Source: Bacteroidota bacterium (GTDB lineage: Bacteria > Bacteroidota > Bacteroidia > Chitinophagales > Chitinophagaceae). From it: a stretch of DNA of 22,830 nt. The stretch covers positions 1-22,830 of the forward strand of contig JAGWPI010000169.1 in the NCBI GenBank assembly GCA_028877005.1, written 5' to 3'. The notes beneath the pieces were generated by a model. It was not told the origin of the DNA and did no database searches. It worked only from the letters and a program-made list of their open reading frames with translations. The position numbers and the translations under genes were made by a program. Below are positions 1 to 7,584 of this stretch, piece after piece. Position 1 is the stretch's first letter. Each line of letters opens with the position of its first letter.

Positions 1-459
1 ATTTAAATCAACTTTTCCTCCTTCATACATCGCACCATCCCATTGAGCTCCTTCTGCATTTGCACCAAATGTAAATCCGTTGGTTTGATCATCAAAAGGA
101 TCTAAAAAGAAAATAAAATTATCATTTTTTTGAAAGTTAAAATCGCGATGTAATGATTCAACCATATTGGGTCCTTTTGCTTGATTATAGCAAATAGCCA
201 AAATATAAATATTGTGATTATCATATACCATTCTAACTTCTGTTTTTACATGCGCCAAACTGGTATCCATTGGTAATACCATAAAAAAATTATTAGCAAC
301 TTGTGCCTGTTGCCAGGCAGTTTCATCCATTTTACCATCTATTTTTATTGGTGTATAAATTTTATGCATGATGTAACGATAAGCCGCATTCTTTTTCTGC
401 GCAGGCAGATAATTGATACTAAGTATTATGAATAAAATAAGGACAAAATATTTAAACAT
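1..459 (-). CDS. DUF5916 / CBM9-like secreted protein, N-terminal part (runs off the left edge)
   Basis: Partial gene. An uninterrupted frame of 153 codons runs from ATG at 459 to the window edge. Residues 1-20 form a signal peptide with likely cleavage at LPA|Q, so export is predicted. Residues about 36-150 resemble the family 9 carbohydrate-binding-like domain that begins DUF5916 proteins: an IKIDGKMDETAW motif near 39-49, a beta-rich stretch with VRMVYDNHNIYI (75-86), NDNFIFFLDPF (112-122) and GFTFGANAEGAQWDG (128-142). The family is common in Bacteroidota; the C-terminal half is usually a predicted outer-membrane beta-barrel, which is not visible here. Its enzymatic role is not established. 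A TTAACTTCG element lies 23 nt upstream of the ATG. The family call is from motif recognition only. Confidence 0.8.
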   Translation of the reverse strand, partial: MFKYFVLILFIILSINYLPAQKKNAAYRYIMHKIYTPIKIDGKMDETAWQQAQVANNFFMVLPMDTSLAHVKTEVRMVYDNHNIYILAICYNQAKGPNMVESLHRDFNFQKNDNFIFFLDPFDDQTNGFTFGANAEGAQWDGAMYEGGKVDLN

Positions 460-481
460 GGCTGCAGCAATGGTTACCTAT

Positions 482-489
482 CGAAGTTA
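482..489 (-). promoter_or_regulatory. Possible variant -7 element (TAACTTCG) for the DUF5916 gene
   Basis: The minus strand reads TAACTTCG, one mismatch from the Bacteroidota -7 consensus TAnnTTTG, ending 23 nt before the ATG at 459. The same TTAACTTCG 9-mer precedes the GH30 gene. No clear -33 element was seen. Confidence 0.28.
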
Positions 490-674
490 AGCGGTATCGC
501 TAAAAATGAAACCAATTTAAGTAGGTATTGGTATTTATTTGATATCCATCAATATTGTTTAGACATAATATGGACAATACAACCTTCACATTCAATACAT
601 AAAAGTTTCTTTTCCTTTTCTTTCCTTAAACTTTATTATTAAATTACGGTCTAATGCCAACAATCCTGCAGTAT

Positions 675-1769
675 ATGAAAAAATATTATGTATTATTGAG
701 CTTTGTATCATTGGTTTGTATGTTAACCGCTTGCAAAAAAAGCAACCAAACTAACACACCTAGTATAATAGACAGTTTATACTTTCCACCAATAAACAGT
801 AACAACTGGCAAACAATATCACCAACATCATTAGGCTGGGATGTAACAGCACTAAACAATTTGAACACTTATTTATCCAATAAAAATACCAAAGCATTTA
901 TCATTCTAAAAAATGGGAAAATTGTTACAGAGCAATATTTTGGGGCTTTTACTGCCGATAGTTTATGGTATTGGGCATCTGCAGGAAAAACAATGACCGC
1001 ATTATTGGTGGGTATAGCACAGCGAGAAGGGCTATTAAATATTAATGATATTTCATCAAAATATTTGGGTTCGGGATGGACATCGGAACCGCTTGATAAA
1101 GAAAACAAAATTACCATACGTCACCAACTTACAATGACAACCGGTTTAGATGATGGTGTACCTGATAATGATTGTACATTACCCGCTTGTTTGCAATATA
1201 AGGCAGATGCAGGCACCAGATGGGCTTATCATACCGGCGCTTACACCCTATTAGACCAAGTGATAGCTAATGCATCTGGCATGCCATTCAATAATTATTT
1301 TCAACAAAAAATTCGTGATAAAATAGGTATGAATGGTAGCTGGATTAAAATACCTAATTCTAATAATGTATATTACAGTAATGCCAGAAGTATGGCCAAA
1401 TTTGGGCTACTATTATTGAACAAGGGCAATTGGAATAATCTGCCGGTATTAAACGATAGCATTTATTTTCAACAACAAATTAATACCTCGCAAAACCTAA
1501 ATTTGAGCTACGGCTACTTAACTTGGTTAAATGGTAAAAGCAGTTGTATGGTACCAACTTTACAAGTTGTCTTCCCGCAATCGCTTATACCCAATGCGCC
1601 TGCAGACATGTTTGCTGCATTGGGTAAAAATGATCAAAAAATTTATGTAGTACCCTCGCAAAATTTAGTGATTATCAGAATGGGTAATGCGGCCGATAGC
1701 AGCCAGTTTTCTGTTACGGCATTTGATAATGAATTGTGGGGGAAACTAAAACAAGCACTTCGCTTATAA
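675..1769 (+). CDS. Serine hydrolase, class C beta-lactamase / penicillin-binding family lipoprotein
   Basis: A 364-residue protein of the PF00144 beta-lactamase fold, probably anchored to the periplasmic side of a membrane. I chose ATG 675 over the in-frame ATG 654 because it gives a typical lipoprotein signal peptide: MKK, a hydrophobic run, then the lipobox LTAC (Cys about residue 20). The nucleophile motif SxxK is SAGK at 102-105 in WYWASAGKT. The second motif, usually YxN, reads Y185-H-T in WAYHTGAYTLL. The third region is AALGKNDQ at 314-321, in the place usually held by H/KxG, followed by IYVVPSQNLVIIRMG. Two cysteines in DCTLPAC (167 and 172) could form a disulfide. The family includes esterases, peptidases and amidohydrolases, so beta-lactam resistance should not be assumed. 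A weak AAGCA/TGCTT stem with a T run overlaps the stop. Confidence 0.82.
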   Translation: MKKYYVLLSFVSLVCMLTACKKSNQTNTPSIIDSLYFPPINSNNWQTISPTSLGWDVTALNNLNTYLSNKNTKAFIILKNGKIVTEQYFGAFTADSLWYWASAGKTMTALLVGIAQREGLLNINDISSKYLGSGWTSEPLDKENKITIRHQLTMTTGLDDGVPDNDCTLPACLQYKADAGTRWAYHTGAYTLLDQVIANASGMPFNNYFQQKIRDKIGMNGSWIKIPNSNNVYYSNARSMAKFGLLLLNKGNWNNLPVLNDSIYFQQQINTSQNLNLSYGYLTWLNGKSSCMVPTLQVVFPQSLIPNAPADMFAALGKNDQKIYVVPSQNLVIIRMGNAADSSQFSVTAFDNELWGKLKQALRL

Positions 1770-1780
1770 ATGCTTTTTTT
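1753..1780 (+). terminator. Possible weak intrinsic terminator after the serine hydrolase gene
   Basis: AAGCA (1753-1757) pairs with TGCTT (1771-1775), followed by a run of T to 1780. The stem is only 5 bp and overlaps the stop codon, so this is weak support. Confidence 0.3.
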
Positions 1781-1817
1781 ATAATAGAATAGTGTAAAAT
1801 ACTCATGTAATTCTATT

Positions 1818-1825
1818 TAACTTCG
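1818..1825 (+). promoter_or_regulatory. Possible variant -7 element (TAACTTCG) for the GH30-DinB operon
   Basis: TAACTTCG lies 15 nt before the GH30 ATG. It differs from TAnnTTTG at one base and matches the element upstream of the DUF5916 gene. The implied 5' UTR would be very short. Confidence 0.3.
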
Positions 1826-1840
1826 CAGAAATTCAGCAAC

Positions 1841-3307
1841 ATGAAAATGGCCTTTTCAGGAATAGCCGTTATATTGGTAAGCATTGGCTTTACAGTAATT
1901 CCTACCAAAGTGCATAACCAATATGATGAACCAATCATCAAACGAAAAATAATTGTATATACAACCGCAGAAGGAACAAAAGACAGATTATCAGCTACAG
2001 ATACATTTAATTTTTCGAAAATGGATCAACCACTGGAAACACAAGTGTGTGTGTTTGTAGACCCGGATAAAAAATTTCAAACCATTTTAGGTTTTGGAGG
2101 CGCTATAACAGATGCCGCTGCAGAAACTTTTTATCAACTTCCGGAATCAGCACAAAAAGAATTACTCAATGCCTATTATAATCCTATAAAGGGTATTGGC
2201 TACACCATGGCACGTACCAACATAAACAGTTGCGATTTTAGCAGTGATAGTTATACCTATGTAGCCAACAATGATTCAAGCTTATCTACCTTTTCCATTG
2301 CACACGATAAAACATATAAAATTCCATTCATTAAGGCAGCTACAAAAGTGGCTCAAAACCAATTACACTTATTTGTTTCCCCATGGTCGCCACCTGCTTG
2401 GATGAAAGACAATAATAGCATGGTAGAAGGTGGACATTTAAAAAATAATTTCAGAAAAGCATGGGCACAATATTATATAAAATTCATAAAAGCTTACGAG
2501 GCAGATGGTATACCTGTTTGGGGCCTTACCGTACAAAACGAGCCTATGGCCAAACAAACATGGGAATCATGTATTTATTCTGCAGAAGCAGAAAGAGATT
2601 TTGTGAAATATTTTTTAGGTCCGGCTTTACAACGTAATAGTCTTGCCGAAAAAAAATTAATTATTTGGGATCATAATCGTGATTTATTGTATCAGCGAGC
2701 CAGCACTATATTAAATGATCCGGAAGCTGCTAAATATGTATGGGGTATTGGCTACCATTGGTATGAAACATGGACCGGTAGCGGTATGGAATTTTTAAAT
2801 GAGCAAAGAGTGCACGAAGCCTATCCAAATAAAAATCTCATTTTTACAGAAGGTTGTATAGAAAAATTTAGTTTTGATAGAATATATGATTGGAGTTTGG
2901 GCGAAAGATATGGACACTCATTAATTAATGATTTTAATAATGGCACAATTGCCTGGACAGATTGGAATATTTTATTGAATGAAAAAGGCGGTCCCAATCA
3001 TGTTGGTAATTTTTGCTTTGCCCCAATACACGCAGATACTAGAACAGGGAAACTAATGTATACCAATAGCTATTATTACCTGGGACAATTTTCAAAATTT
3101 GTACATCCGGGTGCAAAAAGAATTATCAGTTCATCCAACAGAGACCAATTAGAAACAACTGCTTTTGAAAATAAAGATGGTAGTTTGGCAGTAATTGTAA
3201 TGAATTCAACAAGTCAATCTATACAATACCATTTATGGATACATGGAAATGCCGCAACTATAGTAAGTTTACCGCATTCAATTGCCACATTAGTTATTAA
3301 TAAATAA
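1841..3307 (+). CDS. Glycoside hydrolase family 30 (glucosylceramidase-like beta-glycosidase)
   Basis: A 488-residue retaining glycosidase, predicted to be exported. The N-terminus (MKMAFSGIAVILVSIGF) looks like a signal peptide without an obvious cleavage site. GH30 landmarks are clear: FQTILGFGGAITDAAAE (79-95), MARTNINSCDFS (123-134), SPWSPPAWMKDN (180-191), WGLTVQNEP (227-235) with Glu234 as acid/base, and IFTEGC (334-339) with Glu337 as nucleophile. A C-terminal beta-sandwich (about 400-488) carries the usual GH30C pattern, ending in a conserved-looking SLPHSIATLVI. Family members cleave beta-1,6-glucans, glucosylceramides or beta-xylans, and substrate cannot be fixed from sequence. The DinB-like gene begins 18 bp downstream, so the two are probably cotranscribed. 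Family assignment is firm; substrate is open. Confidence 0.95.
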   Translation: MKMAFSGIAVILVSIGFTVIPTKVHNQYDEPIIKRKIIVYTTAEGTKDRLSATDTFNFSKMDQPLETQVCVFVDPDKKFQTILGFGGAITDAAAETFYQLPESAQKELLNAYYNPIKGIGYTMARTNINSCDFSSDSYTYVANNDSSLSTFSIAHDKTYKIPFIKAATKVAQNQLHLFVSPWSPPAWMKDNNSMVEGGHLKNNFRKAWAQYYIKFIKAYEADGIPVWGLTVQNEPMAKQTWESCIYSAEAERDFVKYFLGPALQRNSLAEKKLIIWDHNRDLLYQRASTILNDPEAAKYVWGIGYHWYETWTGSGMEFLNEQRVHEAYPNKNLIFTEGCIEKFSFDRIYDWSLGERYGHSLINDFNNGTIAWTDWNILLNEKGGPNHVGNFCFAPIHADTRTGKLMYTNSYYYLGQFSKFVHPGAKRIISSSNRDQLETTAFENKDGSLAVIVMNSTSQSIQYHLWIHGNAATIVSLPHSIATLVINK

Positions 3308-3325
3308 AAAGTAAATATCATATTT

Positions 3326-3790
3326 ATGCAAACAGTTATTGAAAATATTATCTGCACCAGAAAATACCTTTTAGACATTTGTGAGCCCTTATCCATAGAG
3401 CAACTCAACACTATACCCAATGGGTTTAATAATAATATTATATGGAACATAGGCCATTTAATTGCTGCCCAACAGGGCATTTGCTATATACGTGCAGGAT
3501 TAGCAACAATAGTGAATGAATCCATTTTAGAGCAATTTAAAAGTGGTAGCAAACCGAACAAACAATGGAATTTAGCAGAATTCGCAATAATTAAACAAAC
3601 CCTGATTGATTCTTTGGACCAACTGAAAAAAGATGTTGAGCAGGGAATATTTCATAAATATGAATCTTTCCAAACCCGTTACGGTGTTAGCATTAATAAC
3701 TTTACAGAAGCTATTCAATTTTTGTCATTCCATGAAGGATTACATACAGGAACCATCGTAGCTATTAAAAAATTAGTCACTCAGCCATAA
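3326..3790 (+). CDS. DinB-like (DinB/YfiT four-helix bundle) putative metalloprotein
   Basis: A 154-residue cytoplasmic protein with no signal peptide and mostly helical composition. Three histidines sit where DinB-superfamily proteins bind a divalent metal: His44 in WNIGHLIAAQ near the end of helix 1-2, and His136 and His140 in FHEGLHTG. The spacing and the final HxxxH are typical of the family. Superfamily members include thiol-dependent S-transferases and damage-induced proteins, but most Bacteroidota members are uncharacterised, so no reaction is claimed. The gene starts 18 bp after the GH30 stop. That suggests an operon, though a functional link to glycan degradation is not evident. A possible hairpin terminator follows at 3827-3857. 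Confidence 0.88.
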   Translation: MQTVIENIICTRKYLLDICEPLSIEQLNTIPNGFNNNIIWNIGHLIAAQQGICYIRAGLATIVNESILEQFKSGSKPNKQWNLAEFAIIKQTLIDSLDQLKKDVEQGIFHKYESFQTRYGVSINNFTEAIQFLSFHEGLHTGTIVAIKKLVTQP

Positions 3791-3826
3791 GACAACCAAA
3801 AACAATAAAATGTGCTAATGAATATG

Positions 3827-3857
3827 AACTAAAAGGAAAACAAAAGCCTTTAGTTTT
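3827..3857 (+). terminator. Possible intrinsic terminator after the DinB-like gene
   Basis: AACTAAAAGG (3827-3836) pairs with CCTTTAGTT (3847-3855) with a single bulged A, and is followed by TT. The stem is AT-rich and the T tract is short. The right arm also contains TAGTTTTG (3851-3858), a -7-like match, so it could instead be promoter sequence for the decayed gene downstream. Confidence 0.38.
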
Positions 3858-3938
3858 GCATAAAATACAGCGTTTTGCATACCTTAATTATCTATTAAAT
3901 ATTAATACAGGCTAAGAATACATCTTTGCTTAATTGGC

Positions 3939-4626
3939 ATGGTATTTTAATTATTTTTTATTCTTGCAGAAAAAAAATTGGTATGCAATAGTAATTGTGC
4001 ACAAATAACAATAGCAGGATATGTAAAAGATAGTACTAAAAATGAACCCATTTCTAACCAAGAAATAACCATCCAATTAGTCCAAAATTAGTATTGCATA
4101 TTATGTTCAAAATATCAATTAGGAAAAGCAAGAACCAATCAACAAGGGTATTTTTCTTTGCCCATTAGCATAGATACTACTTCACTAAAAACATAGTATT
4201 TGGTTGTTCCTACACCTATACCACCGTATACTATACAATATTGCGAACCCATTGGCCAAGCATTCAACCAATAAAAAACTCTTTTGCGTCATTTTCATTT
4301 TACGCATTAGATGGTACACAATGATAAAATATACAGTTTAATTTTTATACAAAAATATTATTAACGGTTACTTTACACAGAACAGGCGTATATGCATCCA
4401 ATATGCCATATAGGTATTGAAACAAAATTTGATCAAAAAAATCAGTTTAAGGATTAGATTTTAGGCCCAGTAACCGTGATACTTCTTTAACTTTCAAAAC
4501 CGCCAAAAACAGATTTACAACAATAAATGTATCCTTTTAAAAAACAGCAGTAGCAGTTTTCAAACTACAGCTGATTCTATTTATTGTACCATGGGCAGCA
4601 TGAATAAAATTAGTATTAGTTATTAA
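3939..4626 (+). pseudogene. Decayed secreted-protein gene with a carboxypeptidase-regulatory-like (beta-sandwich) N-terminal remnant
   Basis: This 840-bp gap holds no intact gene, but protein-like sequence can be followed across three frames. From ATG 3939 the frame reads MVF, a stop at 3948-3950, a hydrophobic stretch (LFFILA), then CAQITIAGYVKDSTKNEPIS and ARTNQQGYFSLPISI. That pattern resembles the CarboxypepD_reg/DUF4480-type beta-sandwich common in Bacteroidota surface proteins. In-frame stops interrupt it at 4089-4091 (TAG), 4194-4196 (TAG) and 4272-4274 (TAA). Past about 4277 the sense moves to another frame (NSFASFSFYALDGTQ, then TLHRTGVYASNMPYRY and GLDFRPSNRDTSLTFKTAKN) with more stops. 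Near 4527 it moves again, to SFQTTADSIYCTMGSMNKIS ending in TAA at 4624-4626. The original product was probably about 220-230 residues and exported. It now ends 6 bp from the leuS stop codon. The frame reconstruction is mine by eye; the domain label is tentative. Confidence 0.65.
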
Positions 4627-4632
4627 TGCTAA

Positions 4633-7392
4633 TTATATTACCACATTAATCATCTTACCCTTTACAAAAATAAATTTTTTAATAGGTTTGTTTTCTATCC
4701 ATTTCTTTATTACTTCATTTTGAAGTGTTTCTTGTTCTACGTCTAATTGTGTTGCAGTTAAAGGGAAAGAAATGGTAGTTCGTAATTTTCCATTAATACT
4801 AACCGGATATTCTTTAGATGTTTCGGTTAAATAGGCTTCATTCCAAACTGGAAAAGCAGCATCAACCACAGAATTTCGATGTCCCAATACATGCCATAAT
4901 TCTTCAGCCACATGTGGCGCATAAGGAGCCAACAATACCACTAAAGGTTCTAAAATAGCTTTATTATGCGTATGCAAATCACTTAACTCATTTACACACA
5001 CCATAAAAGCAGCAACAGCCGTATTAAATGAAAACCGTTCTGTATCTTCTTCAATTTTTTTGATGGTTTTATGCAATACTTTTAATTGTTGTGCAGTAGG
5101 TGTCTCCTCACTCAACAATAAGGTACCATGTATTTCATCAAAAAACATGCGCCACAATTTTTTAATAAAACGGTGTACCCCTTCTATTCCTTTAGTATCC
5201 CATGGTTTACTTTGTTCAACCGGGCCCAAAAACATTTCATACATTCTGAATGTATCTGCACCATATTTCGCTACCAAATCATCAGGATTAACAGTATTGA
5301 ATTTAGACTTTGACATTTTTTCTACTTCTACACCACAAATATATTTTCCATCTTCCATCATAAATTCAGCCTGTGCATATTCACCATTACGCCATTGTTT
5401 AAAAGCTTCAATATTTAGAATTACACCATCAACCATATTTACATCTACATGCAAAGCATGTACTTCATATTGTTGTTTTAATCCTGCAGATACAAAAGTG
5501 TTGGTTCCTTGAATTCTATATACAAACCGACTACTACCTTGAATCATGCCTTGATTCACTAATTTTTTAAAGGGTTCATCAAAACTAATATATCCTAAAT
5601 CGTATAATACTTTAGTCCACATTCTGCTATACAACAAATGGCCTACCGCATGTTCGGTACCTCCAACATAAACATCTACCTGCCCCCAATAATCACTAAT
5701 TTTTTTATTACAAAATTCATGTTCATTATTTGGATCCATATAACGTAAAAAATACCAACTACTGCCTGCATAACCCGGCATAGTATTGGTTTCTAAATGG
5801 CGCTCTACCCATTCAGGAATATTCGCTAATGGCCCCTCACCTTCTGGTCCGGGACTATAAGTGTCTACCTCTGGCAGTAATAAAGGAAGTGTGTTTTCAG
5901 GAAGTGGAATAGCATTTCCGTCAATCCATTGAATAGGAAAAGGTTCGCCCCAATAGCGCTGACGGCTAAAAGCAGCATCTCGCATTTTGTAATTAATTTT
6001 CCTTTTACCTATACCTCTTTTTTCTAATTCTTCAATTACTATATCAATGGCTTGCCGCATGGGTATACCATTTAAAAATCCGCTATTCATTAAAATAGCA
6101 TCTTTAGTAGGATTGGCGTCAGTGCCTGTAAAAGCATCACCAATAATATTAGAAATTGGGATATTAAAATGTTTGGCAAATTTAAAATCTCGCTCATCGC
6201 CACAAGGAACGGCCATAATAGCACCGGTACCATAACCTGCCAACACATATTCGGCTACCCAAATGGGTATACGTTGATTATTAAATGGATTTATTGCATA
6301 AGCACCTGTAAAACAACCGGATATTTTTTTCTCTGCTTGTCGTTCTCTATCACTTCTACTTTTTACATAAGTTAAATATGCATCTACAGCTGGTCGTTGC
6401 TCAGCTGTAGTTATATTGTTTACCAATGCTAATTCAGGCGCAATTACCATAAAATCAACCCCAAAAATGGTATCAGGCCTTGTTGTATATACTTTTAAAT
6501 GCTCTGAATGCCCTTCAATTGCAAAATCAATTTCCGCTCCACTGCTTTTACCAATCCAGTTGGACTGCATTTCTTTCATGGCATCACTAAAATCAACGGT
6601 AGAAAGACCTTGTAATAAACGTTCGGCATATTCAGTTATACGTAAATACCATTGGCGCAATTTCTTTTTTTCAACAGGGTGACCACCTCTTTCGCTAACA
6701 CCATTCACTACTTCATCATTGGCTAAAACTGTACCTAATGCCGGACACCAATTTACTTCGCCATAGCCACAATAAGCCAAGCGATATTGCATTAAAATTT
6801 GTTGTTGTTTGCTAAAATCAAAACTATTCCATTCATTAGCTGTAAATTGTAAACTTGTATTGCCGGGGCATTCATAAGCTGCATTACCTTCTTTTTCAAA
6901 AATTGCTGTTAAATACGCAATCGGCAAAGCTTTTTGTTGGTGTCTGTCAAAAAAACTGTTAAATAATTCTAAAAAAATCCATTGTGTCCATTTATAATAT
7001 GATGGACTGCAAGTTTTCACTTCTCTATCCCAATCAAAACTAAACCCAATCTTATCCAACTGATTTCTAAAGTTTTGGATATTATTTTCGGTTGAAATAG
7101 CAGGATGGATACCGTGCTCAATGGCATATTGCTCTGCCGGAAGACCAAAAGCATCATAGCCCATAGGATGTAATACATTAAAACCCTTCAGTCTTTTATA
7201 GCGCGCAAAAATATCGCTGGCAATATAACCTAAAGGATGCCCTACATGCAAACCGGCACCACTAGGATAGGGAAACATATCCAATACATAAAATTTTGGC
7301 TTATCTGTTTCGTTGGGTACAGCATACACTTTTTCCTTGTTCCAGTATAATTGCCATTTTTTTTCTAATTCCTTAAAATTATATTCCATCAT
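4633..7392 (-). CDS. leuS: Leucyl-tRNA synthetase
   Basis: A 919-residue class Ia synthetase charging tRNA-Leu in the cytoplasm. The HIGH signature is HVGH at 49-52 in PSGAGLHVGHPLGY, and KMSKS is at 692-696. The CP1 editing domain spans about 225-420, with YTTRPDTIFGV (302-312) and YGTGAIMAVPCGDERD (387-402), where PCGDERD replaces the commoner PGHDxRD. AFSRQRYWGEPFP (474-486) precedes the second half of the catalytic domain. An insertion of roughly 70 residues (about 618-690, with FVYRIQGTNTFVSAGL) before KMSKS is a Bacteroidota-type feature. An anticodon-binding helical domain and a C-terminal domain follow. The ATG at 7392 is doubled (MMEYNF); ATG 7389 is an equal candidate. The gene diverges from ftsX, with a probable promoter at 7531-7538. 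Confidence 0.98.
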   Translation of the reverse strand: MMEYNFKELEKKWQLYWNKEKVYAVPNETDKPKFYVLDMFPYPSGAGLHVGHPLGYIASDIFARYKRLKGFNVLHPMGYDAFGLPAEQYAIEHGIHPAISTENNIQNFRNQLDKIGFSFDWDREVKTCSPSYYKWTQWIFLELFNSFFDRHQQKALPIAYLTAIFEKEGNAAYECPGNTSLQFTANEWNSFDFSKQQQILMQYRLAYCGYGEVNWCPALGTVLANDEVVNGVSERGGHPVEKKKLRQWYLRITEYAERLLQGLSTVDFSDAMKEMQSNWIGKSSGAEIDFAIEGHSEHLKVYTTRPDTIFGVDFMVIAPELALVNNITTAEQRPAVDAYLTYVKSRSDRERQAEKKISGCFTGAYAINPFNNQRIPIWVAEYVLAGYGTGAIMAVPCGDERDFKFAKHFNIPISNIIGDAFTGTDANPTKDAILMNSGFLNGIPMRQAIDIVIEELEKRGIGKRKINYKMRDAAFSRQRYWGEPFPIQWIDGNAIPLPENTLPLLLPEVDTYSPGPEGEGPLANIPEWVERHLETNTMPGYAGSSWYFLRYMDPNNEHEFCNKKISDYWGQVDVYVGGTEHAVGHLLYSRMWTKVLYDLGYISFDEPFKKLVNQGMIQGSSRFVYRIQGTNTFVSAGLKQQYEVHALHVDVNMVDGVILNIEAFKQWRNGEYAQAEFMMEDGKYICGVEVEKMSKSKFNTVNPDDLVAKYGADTFRMYEMFLGPVEQSKPWDTKGIEGVHRFIKKLWRMFFDEIHGTLLLSEETPTAQQLKVLHKTIKKIEEDTERFSFNTAVAAFMVCVNELSDLHTHNKAILEPLVVLLAPYAPHVAEELWHVLGHRNSVVDAAFPVWNEAYLTETSKEYPVSINGKLRTTISFPLTATQLDVEQETLQNEVIKKWIENKPIKKFIFVKGKMINVVI

Positions 7393-7530
7393 ACTAACTT
7401 GTAATAAAAAACGTTATCGTTATAATAGTCAGTGCTAAAACTATCACTAACCGCACAGTTTTATATAAAAAATAACCGTAAAAAAATAACTTGCACAACA
7501 TTACAATAATTGTAGCACGCAAGTAGGCTG

Positions 7531-7538
7531 CAAATGTA
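7531..7538 (-). promoter_or_regulatory. Predicted -7 element (TACATTTG) for leuS
   Basis: A perfect TAnnTTTG match on the minus strand about 140 nt before the leuS ATG. The implied leader is about 130 nt. No convincing -33 TTG was seen at the usual spacing. Confidence 0.42.
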
Positions 7539-7549
7539 CATGTTTGGGC

Positions 7550-7557
7550 TACATTTG
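7550..7557 (+). promoter_or_regulatory. Predicted -7 element (TACATTTG) for ftsX
   Basis: A perfect TAnnTTTG match followed by C, 27 nt before the ftsX ATG at 7585. This spacing is normal for a Bacteroidota promoter with a 15-25 nt leader. Confidence 0.55.
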
Positions 7558-7584
7558 CACGGTTATAAGTTTTAAATTTATTGT

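Larger units (their letters stand above)
7530..7558. repeat. 9-bp inverted repeat of TACATTTGC between leuS and ftsX
   Basis: GCAAATGTA (7530-7538) and TACATTTGC (7550-7558) are perfect inverted copies separated by 11 bp. Each arm is a perfect Bacteroidota -7 element (TAnnTTTG plus C) reading outward toward its gene. Confidence 0.85.

Noticed and set aside
3853..3881. Direct repeat GTTTTGCATA (3853-3862 and 3872-3881)
   Set aside because: Only two 10-bp AT-rich copies with a 19-bp period; not an array, and it may simply reflect -7-like sequence before the decayed gene.
3948..4274. Stop-codon reassignment or readthrough (in-frame TAG and TAA within protein-like sequence)
   Set aside because: All other genes in the window avoid in-frame stops, and the later frame changes point to decay rather than recoding.
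5060..5512. 150-codon plus-strand open frame
   Set aside because: It lies entirely antisense to conserved leuS coding sequence and has no recognisable domain; other frames inside leuS (6047-6682) were rejected for the same reason.
4690..7392. LeuRS insertion before KMSKS as a possible foreign domain
   Set aside because: This insertion is, to my knowledge, standard for Bacteroidota LeuRS.
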